In this document: positions 36,158-44,204 of the stretch, piece by piece | How the letters are laid out: every line of letters begins with the position of its first letter | Numbering within the stretch: the stretch's first letter is position 1 | NCBI GenBank assembly: GCA_019634635.1 | Contig: JAHCBB010000006.1 | Location: 51,211-115,210, forward strand | Reading direction: 5' to 3' | DNA from: Verrucomicrobiia bacterium | GTDB lineage: Bacteria; Verrucomicrobiota; Verrucomicrobiia; Limisphaerales; UBA9464 | DNA: 64,000 nt | Program-made: the position numbers and the translations under genes | Notes under the pieces: generated by a model | The model's database searches: none | What the model saw: only the letters and a program-made list of their open reading frames with translations | What the model was told of the DNA's origin: nothing

Positions 36158-37486
36158 ATGAAACTGCTTTGCGGCACGGATTTCAGCCCCAACGCGGCGG
36201 AGGCGGCCACGACGGCGGCCTTGCTGGCCGGACGCTTTGGAGATGACCTGATCCTGGTGCATGCGTGTGCTCCACCGGTGGACGACGGTCTCACGCCCGA
36301 CATCTGGGCGCCGGTGGAGAAGGCACTCCGCGGGCAACTCGATGCGCAGGCGGCGTCCCTTGCTGCGTTTGCAGTGCCGGTCGAGACCCGGTTGGAGCCG
36401 GGGCATCCGGTCTCCGTCCTGGAGCGGATGGTCCGGCCCGGACGCACCCGGATGATCGTCCTGTCATCGGTTGGCCGGGTCGCCCTGGCGCGAGTGTTGC
36501 TCGGGAGCACGGCCGACCGGATCGCCGAATCCGCTGCCGCGCCCACCTTGGTGGTGCGCAGCACCATCCCGTTCCGGGAATGGGCGGATGGGAAGCGTCC
36601 GCTGCGGATTTTTGTCGCGACCGATGGATCGGCTGCGAGTGATACCGCGCTGGCCTTCGTGCGGGATTGGGCCGCCGTGGGGGCGGTTCGTGTGATGCTG
36701 GGGTATGTCGCCGAGGCCAGCGAGGACGGGACGCCAAAAGCAATCCCGGGTGTCGCCGAGGCGGAATCCACACGGCAGATCCTGGAGCGGGACTTGACGG
36801 AGCGCGCCCGATTGATTCTGGGGGACACTCCCTTTGATGTGGAAGTCGTGCTGGCGCCGGTGGGGCCTCCCGCGGTCCTGATCGAGCTGGCGAAGGAACA
36901 CCGTGCCGACCTGATGGTGACCGGCACCCACCAGCGCCACGGCGTCCGGCGCCTCTGGCATCGTTCCGTGTCACGCGCCCTGCTGTCCGACAGCCCGATG
37001 AGCGTCGCGGTGGTTCCCGTGGAGTCCGGGGGCGCTCCGGGGCCGATCCCGGTGCTGGAGCGGGTACTGGTGTCCACCGACCTGTCGCCTCTCGGCAACC
37101 GCGCCATTGCCACCGCCTGTTCCCTGCTGCCGAAGGGAGGCACGTTGCGCGTCGTGCATGCGCTGCCCGCGGGGGGGGGCCGGCGGTCAGCCCCACTGTC
37201 CCCGGGTGAGCACGAGTCCCGGATTCGCCACCTCAAGTCCCTCCTGATGCGCCTGGTGCCATGCGAGGCCGCATCCAAGGCGATTCTGGTTCAGCCCGTC
37301 ATCCTGGAGGCCGATCAGGTTGCCGAGGCCCTCCTCGCCGAGGCCCTTCGGTTTGGGGCACATGCCATCTGCCTCAGCAGCCACGGGCGGAGCGCCGCGA
37401 TGAGCGTCCTGCTGGGGTCCGTCGCGCAGACGGTCATGAGGAACAGCCCGGTGCCCGTGCATCTGGTGCCATCCCCGAAGGCCTGA
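36158..37486 (+). CDS. Triple-domain universal stress protein
   Basis: A 442-residue protein made of three UspA-type domains in tandem: about 1-133 (MKLLCGTDFSPNAAEAATTA), 146-285 (LRIFVATDGSAASDTALAF) and 297-440 (RVLVSTDLSPLGNRAIATA). The nucleotide-binding G-x2-G-x9-G-S/T region is well kept in domain 3 (SSHGRSAAMSVLLGSVAQ) and partly in domain 1 (SSVGRVALARVLLGSTAD); domain 2 has Ser in place of the last Gly (GTHQRHGVRRLWHRSVS). Usp proteins usually have one or two domains. The frame is open from 35987, but ATG 36158 gives the standard Usp start. A run of nine G (37171-37179) lies in the domain 3 loop. It converges on the two-domain Usp gene with 10 bp between stops. Confidence 0.88.
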   Translation: MKLLCGTDFSPNAAEAATTAALLAGRFGDDLILVHACAPPVDDGLTPDIWAPVEKALRGQLDAQAASLAAFAVPVETRLEPGHPVSVLERMVRPGRTRMIVLSSVGRVALARVLLGSTADRIAESAAAPTLVVRSTIPFREWADGKRPLRIFVATDGSAASDTALAFVRDWAAVGAVRVMLGYVAEASEDGTPKAIPGVAEAESTRQILERDLTERARLILGDTPFDVEVVLAPVGPPAVLIELAKEHRADLMVTGTHQRHGVRRLWHRSVSRALLSDSPMSVAVVPVESGGAPGPIPVLERVLVSTDLSPLGNRAIATACSLLPKGGTLRVVHALPAGGGRRSAPLSPGEHESRIRHLKSLLMRLVPCEAASKAILVQPVILEADQVAEALLAEALRFGAHAICLSSHGRSAAMSVLLGSVAQTVMRNSPVPVHLVPSPKA

Positions 37487-37496
37487 CTCCGGAGCC

Positions 37497-38333
37497 TCAT
37501 GCCGACGGAACCGTCAGCAACGGGCATTTTGCCCCGCGCAGCACGCGCTCCGTGGTCGTGCCGCGGATTGCATCGAGGAACCCGTGTCGCCCACGGGTGC
37601 CCATCACGATCAAGTCCGCCTCCCGTTCGTCACTGACCTCCAGGATCGTGTCCACCACATCCCCGGTCACCGTGACAAACTCGACCGCCCAGCCGGGGAT
37701 TTCCGGCCTGGGGATGCGGGTCAGGTCCTCCTCGGAGCCGACGTGCAGCACCGTGATCGTGCCGGGACCCACGCCCAGGGTCCGGACCAGATCGGCCGCG
37801 GCCTCGATCGCTCGTTGTGGCCGCGGATCCCGGTCGGCCGGGATCAGGATGTGCCTCAGCGAAATTGCGCCGCTTTCAGCGTGGACGAATCCCGGCACCC
37901 GCCGCGGCACAAAGAGCGTGCGAGTTCCCGAGGTGCGCGCAATCGCCTCCGCCAGGCCCGGGTGCAGCAGCCGGCTCAGCCCCTGGCGCTGGTGGGTGGA
38001 CACCACCATGAGATCCACCTCATGGACCATGACGAAACGACTGATCGCCTCGGCGGGGTCGTCCGAGAGCTTTTGTGCCTTGCGGACATGAAGTCCGAGC
38101 AGGGAGAGATCCCGGTGGTGTGCGCCGGGCGGCAGCAGCCCCCAGCGGGTGAGCGTCTCACGAACACCCGGGAAATCCGCCCAGTCGGTCGGCTCGTCCA
38201 GCGTGCCCACGTGCAGGAGATGGAGAACCGACTGGAAGGCCACGGCGATGCGGACCGCATGGGCAAAGGCGGCGTCGCTGCCCCGTGAAAAATCCGTGGG
38301 GTGGAGAATGGATCGGTAGCCGTTCGCAGACAT
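37497..38333 (-). CDS. Tandem universal stress protein
   Basis: A 278-residue protein with two UspA domains: about 1-140 (GYRSILHPTDFSRGSDAAFA) and 155-278 (LRHILIPADRDPRPQRAIEA). The second keeps a near-consensus ATP-binding loop (MGTRGRHGFLDAIRGTTTERV); the first is degenerate (STHQRQGLSRLLHPGLAE). The frame continues to 38561, but the ATG at 38333 begins the Usp fold, leaving 172 bp to the divergent DUF2959 gene. Convergent with the three-domain protein, so five Usp domains lie within 2.2 kb. Usually cytoplasmic stress or energy sensors; the exact role here is unknown. Confidence 0.87.
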   Translation of the reverse strand: MSANGYRSILHPTDFSRGSDAAFAHAVRIAVAFQSVLHLLHVGTLDEPTDWADFPGVRETLTRWGLLPPGAHHRDLSLLGLHVRKAQKLSDDPAEAISRFVMVHEVDLMVVSTHQRQGLSRLLHPGLAEAIARTSGTRTLFVPRRVPGFVHAESGAISLRHILIPADRDPRPQRAIEAAADLVRTLGVGPGTITVLHVGSEEDLTRIPRPEIPGWAVEFVTVTGDVVDTILEVSDEREADLIVMGTRGRHGFLDAIRGTTTERVLRGAKCPLLTVPSA

Positions 38334-38505
38334 GGAGGGGGATGAATTGTGGAGGCAGCGTCTTGAAAAAACGCGGGCGATGCAATGGCCGTCCGCTCCC
38401 GTTCGCTGCCCGCAGGGCCGGGTTCCACAAGGTCCCGACGCCGGCGTCCGCCGGCGCGCGACGGATCCCGGTTGCCGGGCCGAAGACGCTGGATATCGTG
38501 AACGC

Positions 38506-39156
38506 GTGGTCCGGACATTTGGACGGTTGGCTGCGTTTTTGGGAGTGCTGCTCGTCGCCACGGGTTGCCAGTCATCCGGCGAAAGGGTTCCAGAGGCCTT
38601 TCGTGGCGAGGGGCGTCAGCGGCTCCGCCTCGCCGTGGAAGCGGTGCGTGAGAGCGAGGTTGCGCTCGACGTGCAGATTGGCGAATTGCGACGCCGGTTG
38701 CAGGGGGCCTCGGAGGGGGATTTCGGCGAACTCGTCCGGAAATACGAGTCGCTGTTGGAGATTCAGGATGCCCTCGGAAGGGCCACGGCGGTTGTGCGGT
38801 CGCGATTCCGGGACCTGGAACGGATTGCGTCCGAACTCTTCGCGGCCTGGGAGCTCGAAATTCGCGGCCGCGCAGACCCCTTGGAGGCGTCCGGCAGTCG
38901 CCGGCAGCTGAACGAGACGCGAACGCGCTTCCACCAGTTCACCTCCACCGTCCGCATGGTCGAATCGGCGGCCGATCCGGTTCTGAGCCAGCTGGCGGAT
39001 CCCTTGCCGCACCTGTCGCGGCCCTGGACGCCCGCAGTGGCCGCCGGGGTTCAATCCGGCCTCACCGCCTTGTCGGGCGATGCCGACCGTTGGTCGGAAC
39101 AGGTGCGCGAGTCCATCGCCCGTGCCGATGCATTCCTCCGCTCGATGCCCCCTTGA
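38506..39156 (+). CDS. DUF2959-type lipoprotein
   Basis: A 216-residue protein with a lipoprotein-like signal (RLAAFLGVLLVATGC, Cys21) starting at a GTG (38506) that is in frame and places the signal at residue 1. The body is almost entirely helical and matches the pattern of DUF2959 lipoproteins: VEAVRESEVALDVQIGEL, ELVRKYESLLEIQDALGRAT, SRRQLNETRTRFHQFTSTVR and a terminal VRESIARADAFLRSMPP. These proteins are thought to form long coiled-coil or helical bundles at the cell envelope; their function is unknown. Divergent from the Usp gene, 72 bp before the Nudix gene on the same strand. Confidence 0.78.
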   Translation: MVRTFGRLAAFLGVLLVATGCQSSGERVPEAFRGEGRQRLRLAVEAVRESEVALDVQIGELRRRLQGASEGDFGELVRKYESLLEIQDALGRATAVVRSRFRDLERIASELFAAWELEIRGRADPLEASGSRRQLNETRTRFHQFTSTVRMVESAADPVLSQLADPLPHLSRPWTPAVAAGVQSGLTALSGDADRWSEQVRESIARADAFLRSMPP

Positions 39157-39228
39157 TAGCCGGAGGATGTTTTTGGGCATTGCCGGCGCGGCCCGGGGCC
39201 GGCTTGGATGGTCCCGGACGGTGCCGCA

Positions 39229-39660
39229 ATGTCAGAGCCTCAACTTCAGGAATCGCAATTCCCGCTGCGTGCCGCGGGCGGACTGGTGTGGCGTGCGGGT
39301 GAACGCGGGCCCGAATTGCTGCTGATCCGGCGCTGCCGTCATGGGACCGATGAATGGTCCCTGCCCAAAGGCAAGCTGGACCCTGGCGAGACCTTTCCCG
39401 AGGCGGCCCTGCGCGAGGTGCTGGAGGAGACCGGAGTGCGGGCGCGCCTGGGCCGGTTTGCCGGCGTGATGCAGTACCCGGTTGCGGGTCGGAACAAGGT
39501 GGTCTGCCTTTGGGAAATGACCGCGCTCGAGGCGGGGACGCCTGGGGATACGGACGAGGTGGCGGAAGTCCGCTGGGTTGGCCGCGACGAGGCGTTGCGC
39601 CTGCTCACCCACGAGCAAAACCGGGAGCTGCTGCGTCACCTGCCGGCGCCGGAACTTTGA
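39229..39660 (+). CDS. Nudix hydrolase
   Basis: A 143-residue Nudix protein. The complete Nudix box G-x5-E-x7-R-E-x2-E-E-x-G is present as GKLDPGETFPEAALREVLEETGV. Preceding strands (AAGGLVWRAGERGPELLLI) and WSLPKG resemble the Ap4A hydrolase/MutT-like group. It cleaves a nucleoside diphosphate linked to another moiety; the substrate is not predictable. ATG 39229 is preferred over 39208 because it starts right before the fold. Its stop is only 3 bp from the stop of the convergent cNMP-type gene. Confidence 0.9.
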   Translation: MSEPQLQESQFPLRAAGGLVWRAGERGPELLLIRRCRHGTDEWSLPKGKLDPGETFPEAALREVLEETGVRARLGRFAGVMQYPVAGRNKVVCLWEMTALEAGTPGDTDEVAEVRWVGRDEALRLLTHEQNRELLRHLPAPEL

Positions 39661-39663
39661 CGG

Positions 39664-40362
39664 TCAGTGGCCTCCCTGGCTCAGGGCCACCAGCTCATAG
39701 AGGTGACGATCGTCGGAGCGGATCCGCTGGGCGAGCGACCGGCCCAGCGAGGAGAGAATGGACACACCGATCTCGGGGCGGACGCGGCAGAGCTCGCGCA
39801 GCCGCGACGTCGGGATGCGGAACAGCGTCACGGGCGAATCACTGACGGCGTCGGTGACGTGCGGACCTCCGTCGAACAGCGCGATGTAACCGAACGCCGC
39901 GCCCGCCTCCTTCACCGCGATGAGGATCTCGCGTTGACGCACGATGATCCGCTGGCGCACCTGCCCATCAATCACGAAGTAGATGTCGTCCGAGGGCGTG
40001 TTGGCGCGCATGATCGTGTGGAAGGCGGGCAGTTGGAGGACGCTGCCCAGCGGAATCAGCGCGGCGAGGTCGTCGTCGGACAGTTCGCCAAAGGCGCGGA
40101 TGCGGCGGAGGATGGACGGCTTGAGCATCGGATGGGGACCGGAGTCGTCGACCGCGGGGTCCTCCAATCCGAAGAGACGGCGGAGCGCGGGCATCTGCCC
40201 CGCTTGAAGCCACCGCCGGGTCCCCTCGCAAAACACCCAGGATTCGGGGAGGATCCGCTCGTCGCGCACCCATTCCTTCAGCACCTCCACACCCACGGGA
40301 CCGTACACTGAGTCGTCCAGCGCCCAGACCCGGTAGCTCGCCGCCTCCGGAGGGGGGTTCAT
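39664..40362 (-). CDS. GYF_2 plus cyclic-nucleotide-binding-like domain protein
   Basis: A 232-residue soluble protein. The N-terminus (YRVWALDDSVYGPVGVEVLK, WVFCEGTRRWLQAGQMPAL) is a GYF_2-type domain, a small fold that often binds proline-rich or membrane partners. The second half is a cNMP-binding beta-roll: LPAFHTIMRANTPSDDIYFV, DGQVRQRIIVRQREILIA, AFGYIALFDGGPHVTDAV. In the phosphate-binding cassette the usual Glu and Arg (GE-x-aL and RTA) are replaced (FGYIAL, PHVTD), so cyclic nucleotide binding is doubtful. No DNA-binding domain follows. Start ATG 40362 begins the fold; the longer frame is Arg/Pro-rich. Divergent from the EPS priming transferase. Confidence 0.75.
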   Translation of the reverse strand: MNPPPEAASYRVWALDDSVYGPVGVEVLKEWVRDERILPESWVFCEGTRRWLQAGQMPALRRLFGLEDPAVDDSGPHPMLKPSILRRIRAFGELSDDDLAALIPLGSVLQLPAFHTIMRANTPSDDIYFVIDGQVRQRIIVRQREILIAVKEAGAAFGYIALFDGGPHVTDAVSDSPVTLFRIPTSRLRELCRVRPEIGVSILSSLGRSLAQRIRSDDRHLYELVALSQGGH

Positions 40363-40656
40363 GGACGTATGGGAACGCCGTCCGCCGGGAACACGCAAAG
40401 AAAAAGAAGGAGCACCGCGGCAATCCGGCTCGACTTGGCGACGTGGCTTCGGTGTACTCGCGCCGCCCGGAGTCCCGGGAGGGCGGCGCGACCCAGAGCC
40501 GGGGAGAGTTTCTTCTCCCGTTCCTGCGGGCTTTGCGGGTTCAACGCGATCCATGCCGTGTCATGACTATTTCCGGTCCGAGTCGTCGAACAGACCTTTC
40601 CATGTTTGGGGACGCTGAGGGTTGCGTCCACCGCTCTTCCAGTCAGTTGACGGCCA
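40363..40656. other. Divergent promoter region of the cNMP-type and priming-transferase genes
   Basis: A 294 bp spacer with no supported gene. It must carry promoters in both directions; none was identified with confidence. The segment close to 40640-40656 (GTTGACGGCC before the ATG) has a TTGAC-like hexamer but sits too near the start codon to be a -35. Confidence 0.35.
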
Positions 40657-42060
40657 ATGATATCTGAAAGATCCCGCGGTCTCTACGTCCTCCACTGCAT
40701 CGTTCAGGCGGTTCTGGTGATGCTGCTGTTTTGGGGCTGGCTGGGGGTGTTCGCACTCATGTATCCGCCCGGTGCGGTGGATTACCGGCGGTACGCGATC
40801 TATTCGCTGCTCTCGGTGACCGGGTTGCTCCTCAAGGGATTGACCACCCAGTCGGAGCGACGGGCGCTCCTCCGGTTGAGGGTCCTGGACCGCCTCCGGG
40901 ATTCGTTCGTGCAGACGCTCTGGATTTCCACGCTGCTGCTGTTTGTCCTCGTCATCACCAAGGACAAGAACATCTCCCGGATGTTCCTCTTCACCTTTCT
41001 GCCCCTGGTGTACCTGTTGTTGGTCGCCAGCAATTCCAAGCTGCCTTCCTGGCTGGCGCGGCGCCTGTTTGCCGGCGACCGGGTCGAACGCACCATCCTC
41101 TACAGCATTGGGGGGCATCTGGAGAATCTGGGCCCATGGCTCGGACGCCAGGAGCGGATCGGGCTCCATGTGCTGGGCATCCTGTCCGACAGTCCGACCC
41201 GCGGCGCGCTGTCCAATCTCCCGGTGCTGGGCGGCACCGAGGACGTGGAGCGGGTGTTGACGGAGACCAAGGCCACCCAGTTGCTGGTCAGCGGCTTTCC
41301 GATGTTCCGGAACGTCCTGCAGTTCATCACTTCACTGTGCGAGCGGCGGGGGATCCGGTTGCTGGTCCTGACCGATTTTGAGGAGAAGTTCGGTCAGGCG
41401 GTGACGATGGTGGACGAGGATGGGATCCGGTTTCTGACGCTCCGGGAGGAACCATTGGAGAGCCCGTTCAACCGGTTGTTGAAGCGTTCCCTCGACATCG
41501 CGGTGTCGCTCCCGGTCGTGTTGTTCATTCTTCCGGTGACCACGGCGATCGTGTGGTTGTTCCAGCGACTCCAGTCCCCGGGGCCGGTGTTTTATGTGCA
41601 GATGCGCGCCGGGATGCAGAACCAGCCCTTCGCCATTTATAAATACCGGTCCATGCATGTGCACGACCTTGACGTCAAACGGCAGACCTCCAAGGGCGAT
41701 GAACGCGTGTATCCTGCCGGTCGGTGGTTCCGGAAGCTCAGCATTGATGAGCTTCCGCAGTTTTTTAATGTGCTCAAGGGGAGCATGAGCGTGGTCGGGC
41801 CGCGTCCGCACCTGGCCGCCCACAATGATCAATGGTCCCGGATCATGGCCAATTATCACGTGCGCACCTTCGTGAAGCCCGGAATCACCGGCCTGGCGCA
41901 GGTTCGCGGTTACCGGGGCGAGGCGCGGACGGATGAGGCGCTGCGGCTTCGGGTGCTCGCCGACATCGAATACATCGAGAACTGGTCCATCGCGCTCGAT
42001 TTTCTGCTGATCCTCCGGACCGCCTTCCAGGTCATCGTGCCCCCCAAATCGGCCTTCTGA
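40657..42060 (+). CDS. Priming sugar-phosphate transferase for EPS (WcaJ/EpsL-like)
   Basis: A 467-residue polyprenyl glycosylphosphotransferase with five predicted membrane helices (four N-terminal, within about 12-128, and one at about 285-305), a Rossmann-like middle region (ERTILYSIGGHLENLGPWL) and the C-terminal catalytic domain: FYVQMRAGMQNQPFAIYKYR, KLSIDELPQFFNVLKGSMSV, VGPRPHLAAHND and GITGLAQVRGYRGEA. It transfers a sugar-1-phosphate to undecaprenyl phosphate. It is more like the WcaJ/Wzx-locus type than the paralogue at 597. It is the only plus-strand gene of the 40-55 kb block and faces the minus-strand operon across a strong hairpin. Confidence 0.92.
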   Translation: MISERSRGLYVLHCIVQAVLVMLLFWGWLGVFALMYPPGAVDYRRYAIYSLLSVTGLLLKGLTTQSERRALLRLRVLDRLRDSFVQTLWISTLLLFVLVITKDKNISRMFLFTFLPLVYLLLVASNSKLPSWLARRLFAGDRVERTILYSIGGHLENLGPWLGRQERIGLHVLGILSDSPTRGALSNLPVLGGTEDVERVLTETKATQLLVSGFPMFRNVLQFITSLCERRGIRLLVLTDFEEKFGQAVTMVDEDGIRFLTLREEPLESPFNRLLKRSLDIAVSLPVVLFILPVTTAIVWLFQRLQSPGPVFYVQMRAGMQNQPFAIYKYRSMHVHDLDVKRQTSKGDERVYPAGRWFRKLSIDELPQFFNVLKGSMSVVGPRPHLAAHNDQWSRIMANYHVRTFVKPGITGLAQVRGYRGEARTDEALRLRVLADIEYIENWSIALDFLLILRTAFQVIVPPKSAF

Positions 42061-42099
42061 CCTCCAAAGGGGGTCCGGCAGGGCGTCCGACAAACGCAA

Positions 42100-42135
42100 A
42101 CGGCGGGACCCCGGCCGATGCCGGGATCCCGCCGT
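42100..42135. terminator. 16-bp hairpin between convergent EPS genes (intrinsic terminator)
   Basis: Arm 42100-42115 (ACGGCGGGACCCCGGC) pairs with arm 42120-42135 (GCCGGGATCCCGCCGT) with one G-T-type mismatch around the loop CGAT. On the minus strand it is followed by a T-rich tail (TTTGCGTTTG, read from 42099 down), so it suits termination of the minus-strand operon; on the plus strand no T-run follows, so termination of the priming transferase would be weaker. Confidence 0.75.
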
Positions 42136-42157
42136 CGCGGGCTCATGAAGATGCCGG

Positions 42158-43135
42158 TCACTTCGCCGCAGTCATCTGGTCATGGATCCAGCGGTAGGTC
42201 TTTTCCATGCCGTCCCGCAACCGGGTGCCGGGTTCCCATGCGAACACCTTTTGGATGAGCGTATTGTCGGAATTGCGGCCGTTGACGCCCTTGGGCGCCT
42301 TCAGGTTGTAGGTCCGCTTGAGCTTCAGGCCCGCGATCTCCTCGACGATGTCCACGAGTTGATTGATGGAGACCAGTTCGCTGGACCCGATGTTGATCGG
42401 CTCGACGAAGTCGCTTGCGGTGAGCATCTGGGTGCCCTTCAGGCAGTCGTCAATGTACATGAACGATCGGGTCTGATGGCCGTCACCCCAGATCTCGATC
42501 TCGTGATTTCCGGTGAGTTTGGCGGTGATGACTTTCCGGCACGTGGCCGCCGGGGCCTTCTCGCGGCCCCCGTCGTAGGTGCCGAACGGACCGTACACAT
42601 TGTGGTAGCGCCCGATCCGCGTGACCACTCCGAAGTCCTCCCGGAAATGCCGGCACATGCGTTCGCTGAACAGCTTCTCCCAGCCGTAGCCGTCCTCGGG
42701 CAGGGCCGGGTAGGCATCCGCCTCCTTCAGTGCCGTCACGTTGGGATCGCGCTGCTTGTCGGCATTGTACACGCAGGCGCTGGAGGCGAAGAAGTAGCGC
42801 TGGATGCCGAAATCGCGTGCGGCCATCAACAGGTGGGTGTTGATGAGCACGGAAAGCATGCAAAGGCCCTTGTTGAGCTCGATGAAGCCCATCCCGCCCA
42901 TGTCGGCCGCAAGATTGTACACCGTGTGGGCGCCCTGTACCGCTGCGTAGCAGGCCTCCTTCCGTTCAAGGTCCAGGACGAGATTTTCGACGTCGGGAAA
43001 GCGCTGGTACCAAACGGTCTGGGGCTTGGCATCCACGCAGCGGATTCGGGTGAAGCCCTGGCGCCTCAGGTCGGCCACGAGGTGGCCGCCGATGAAGCCG
43101 CCGCCGCCGCAAACTACAATCAGATCATTTTTCAT
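42158..43135 (-). CDS. GDP-mannose 3,5-epimerase-like SDR
   Basis: Extended SDR of 325 residues that matches the GDP-mannose 3,5-epimerase type, which makes GDP-L-galactose/GDP-L-gulose in plants and related sugars in bacteria. Motifs: GGGGFIGGHL, NLAADMGGMGFIELNKG, SSACVYNADKQ (catalytic Cys region), ALPEDGYGWEKLFSERMC (Tyr-x3-Lys in YGWEK), RYHNVYGPFGTYDGGREKAP and WGDGHQTRSFMYIDDC. Last gene of the minus-strand EPS operon, ending 23 bp before the hairpin. Start ATG 43135. A related ADP-heptose or UDP-sugar substrate cannot be excluded. Confidence 0.85.
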   Translation of the reverse strand: MKNDLIVVCGGGGFIGGHLVADLRRQGFTRIRCVDAKPQTVWYQRFPDVENLVLDLERKEACYAAVQGAHTVYNLAADMGGMGFIELNKGLCMLSVLINTHLLMAARDFGIQRYFFASSACVYNADKQRDPNVTALKEADAYPALPEDGYGWEKLFSERMCRHFREDFGVVTRIGRYHNVYGPFGTYDGGREKAPAATCRKVITAKLTGNHEIEIWGDGHQTRSFMYIDDCLKGTQMLTASDFVEPINIGSSELVSINQLVDIVEEIAGLKLKRTYNLKAPKGVNGRNSDNTLIQKVFAWEPGTRLRDGMEKTYRWIHDQMTAAK

Positions 43136-43214
43136 GTGCTCAACAGGTTTTGGTCAGGAAAGCAGGCAGGGAAAATGGACACCCGGTGAACGCGGTCCGG
43201 GCCGTCCGGTTCCG

Positions 43215-44006
43215 TCATGGGGTGGCCAGCGGCGGCAGGTTCTCGCCGTAGCGCCACATCATCGCCACCAGCTTGCGGGCGCGCCAATAGCGCGGCAGGA
43301 AACGGGCGGGCGCTTCAAGGCATCGAAACAGCCATCCGAGGAAGAACCGGTCCGCCCAGTCGGGAATTCGCGCCTGATCCCCGGTTAGAAAGCCGATTGC
43401 GGCCCCGATGCAATGGATGCCGGGCCGGTAACTGAGATGGGACCGCAGATAATGCCCGAGGCGCTCCTGGGTGCCGCCCCCAAGTCCGACGACGAGCTGC
43501 TGCGGCCGGCGTGATTCGACCCATTCCAGGAGAGCAGGGTCAGCGATCGGTCCGCGGGGATACATGGGGGCGAGGTAGCAGTCGTCGGCCGAGCACATGA
43601 ATCCCTCGCGCCGCAGCCACTCCAGGTTGCGGTCCCTCGACGCCGCGGTGGGCATGACCCAGGCCAGGCGGCCCGGCGACCGAAATTCCGGACGCTCCAG
43701 GAGCCGCTTGAGGTATTCCAGCCCCGAAACCCGGATGAGCCGTTCCCCCCGGAACACCTGCCACAGGAGCACCATCAGGCCGCTGTCGGTGATCGCCAGA
43801 TCGGCGTGCAGCAACGCGTCGCGATACTCGGGATCCTTTCCCAGTTCGATGAGCGCCGGGGCGGCTGGAACCACCACCAGGCCGCCTGCGACGCCCAGCG
43901 AAACGGCCTCTTCAGCGGTGCCGGTGAAAAACCGCACGCCGAGGATCTGGCGGGATTTCCCGCTTGAAGGTTCAGGGGGTGGAGACGTCAAGGGCACTTG
44001 AGGCAT
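43215..44006 (-). CDS. WecG/TagA/CpsF-family glycosyltransferase
   Basis: Soluble or membrane-associated glycosyltransferase of 263 residues in the GT26 group, adding the second sugar to a lipid-linked primer in EPS or teichoic-acid-type synthesis. Motifs: ILGVRFFTGTAEEAV, ADLAITDSGLMVLLWQVFRG, RVSGLEYLKRL, LVVGLGGGTQERLG (GGTQE replacing the usual G-x-P-x-QE), and a C-terminal WADRFFLGWLFRCLEAPARF with conserved RFLPRYWRA. ATG 44006 is chosen; an upstream in-frame start (44093) adds a Pro-rich tail. It is the only clear glycosyltransferase in this operon. A 198 bp spacer (44007-44204) separates it from the upstream SDR; a TATAGT-like box on the minus strand at 44176-44181 might be an internal promoter. 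Confidence 0.85.
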   Translation of the reverse strand: MPQVPLTSPPPEPSSGKSRQILGVRFFTGTAEEAVSLGVAGGLVVVPAAPALIELGKDPEYRDALLHADLAITDSGLMVLLWQVFRGERLIRVSGLEYLKRLLERPEFRSPGRLAWVMPTAASRDRNLEWLRREGFMCSADDCYLAPMYPRGPIADPALLEWVESRRPQQLVVGLGGGTQERLGHYLRSHLSYRPGIHCIGAAIGFLTGDQARIPDWADRFFLGWLFRCLEAPARFLPRYWRARKLVAMMWRYGENLPPLATP

Positions 44007-44204
44007 GGCGGAGTGTGCGGAACTCAACGGGGTCCGAACCCGGTTTCCGCAGGACTCCTGCGGCGCTTTGCTGGGATGGCGCCCCGCCGGCAATGCAATG
44101 CAAGGCGGGGCACGACTGGCGGCATTCGCGGAACCTGCCGGGCAGAGGGGGCGTCATCGCGTCCGTAGGCGGTTCACTATAGGCAGGCGACGGTGGCAGG
44201 CGAT

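Noticed and set aside
38361..38400. Intrinsic terminator suggested by a run of six A (T on the minus strand)
   Set aside because: Only a 5-bp stem with a 20-base loop can form, and the site lies between divergent genes where no transcript should end.
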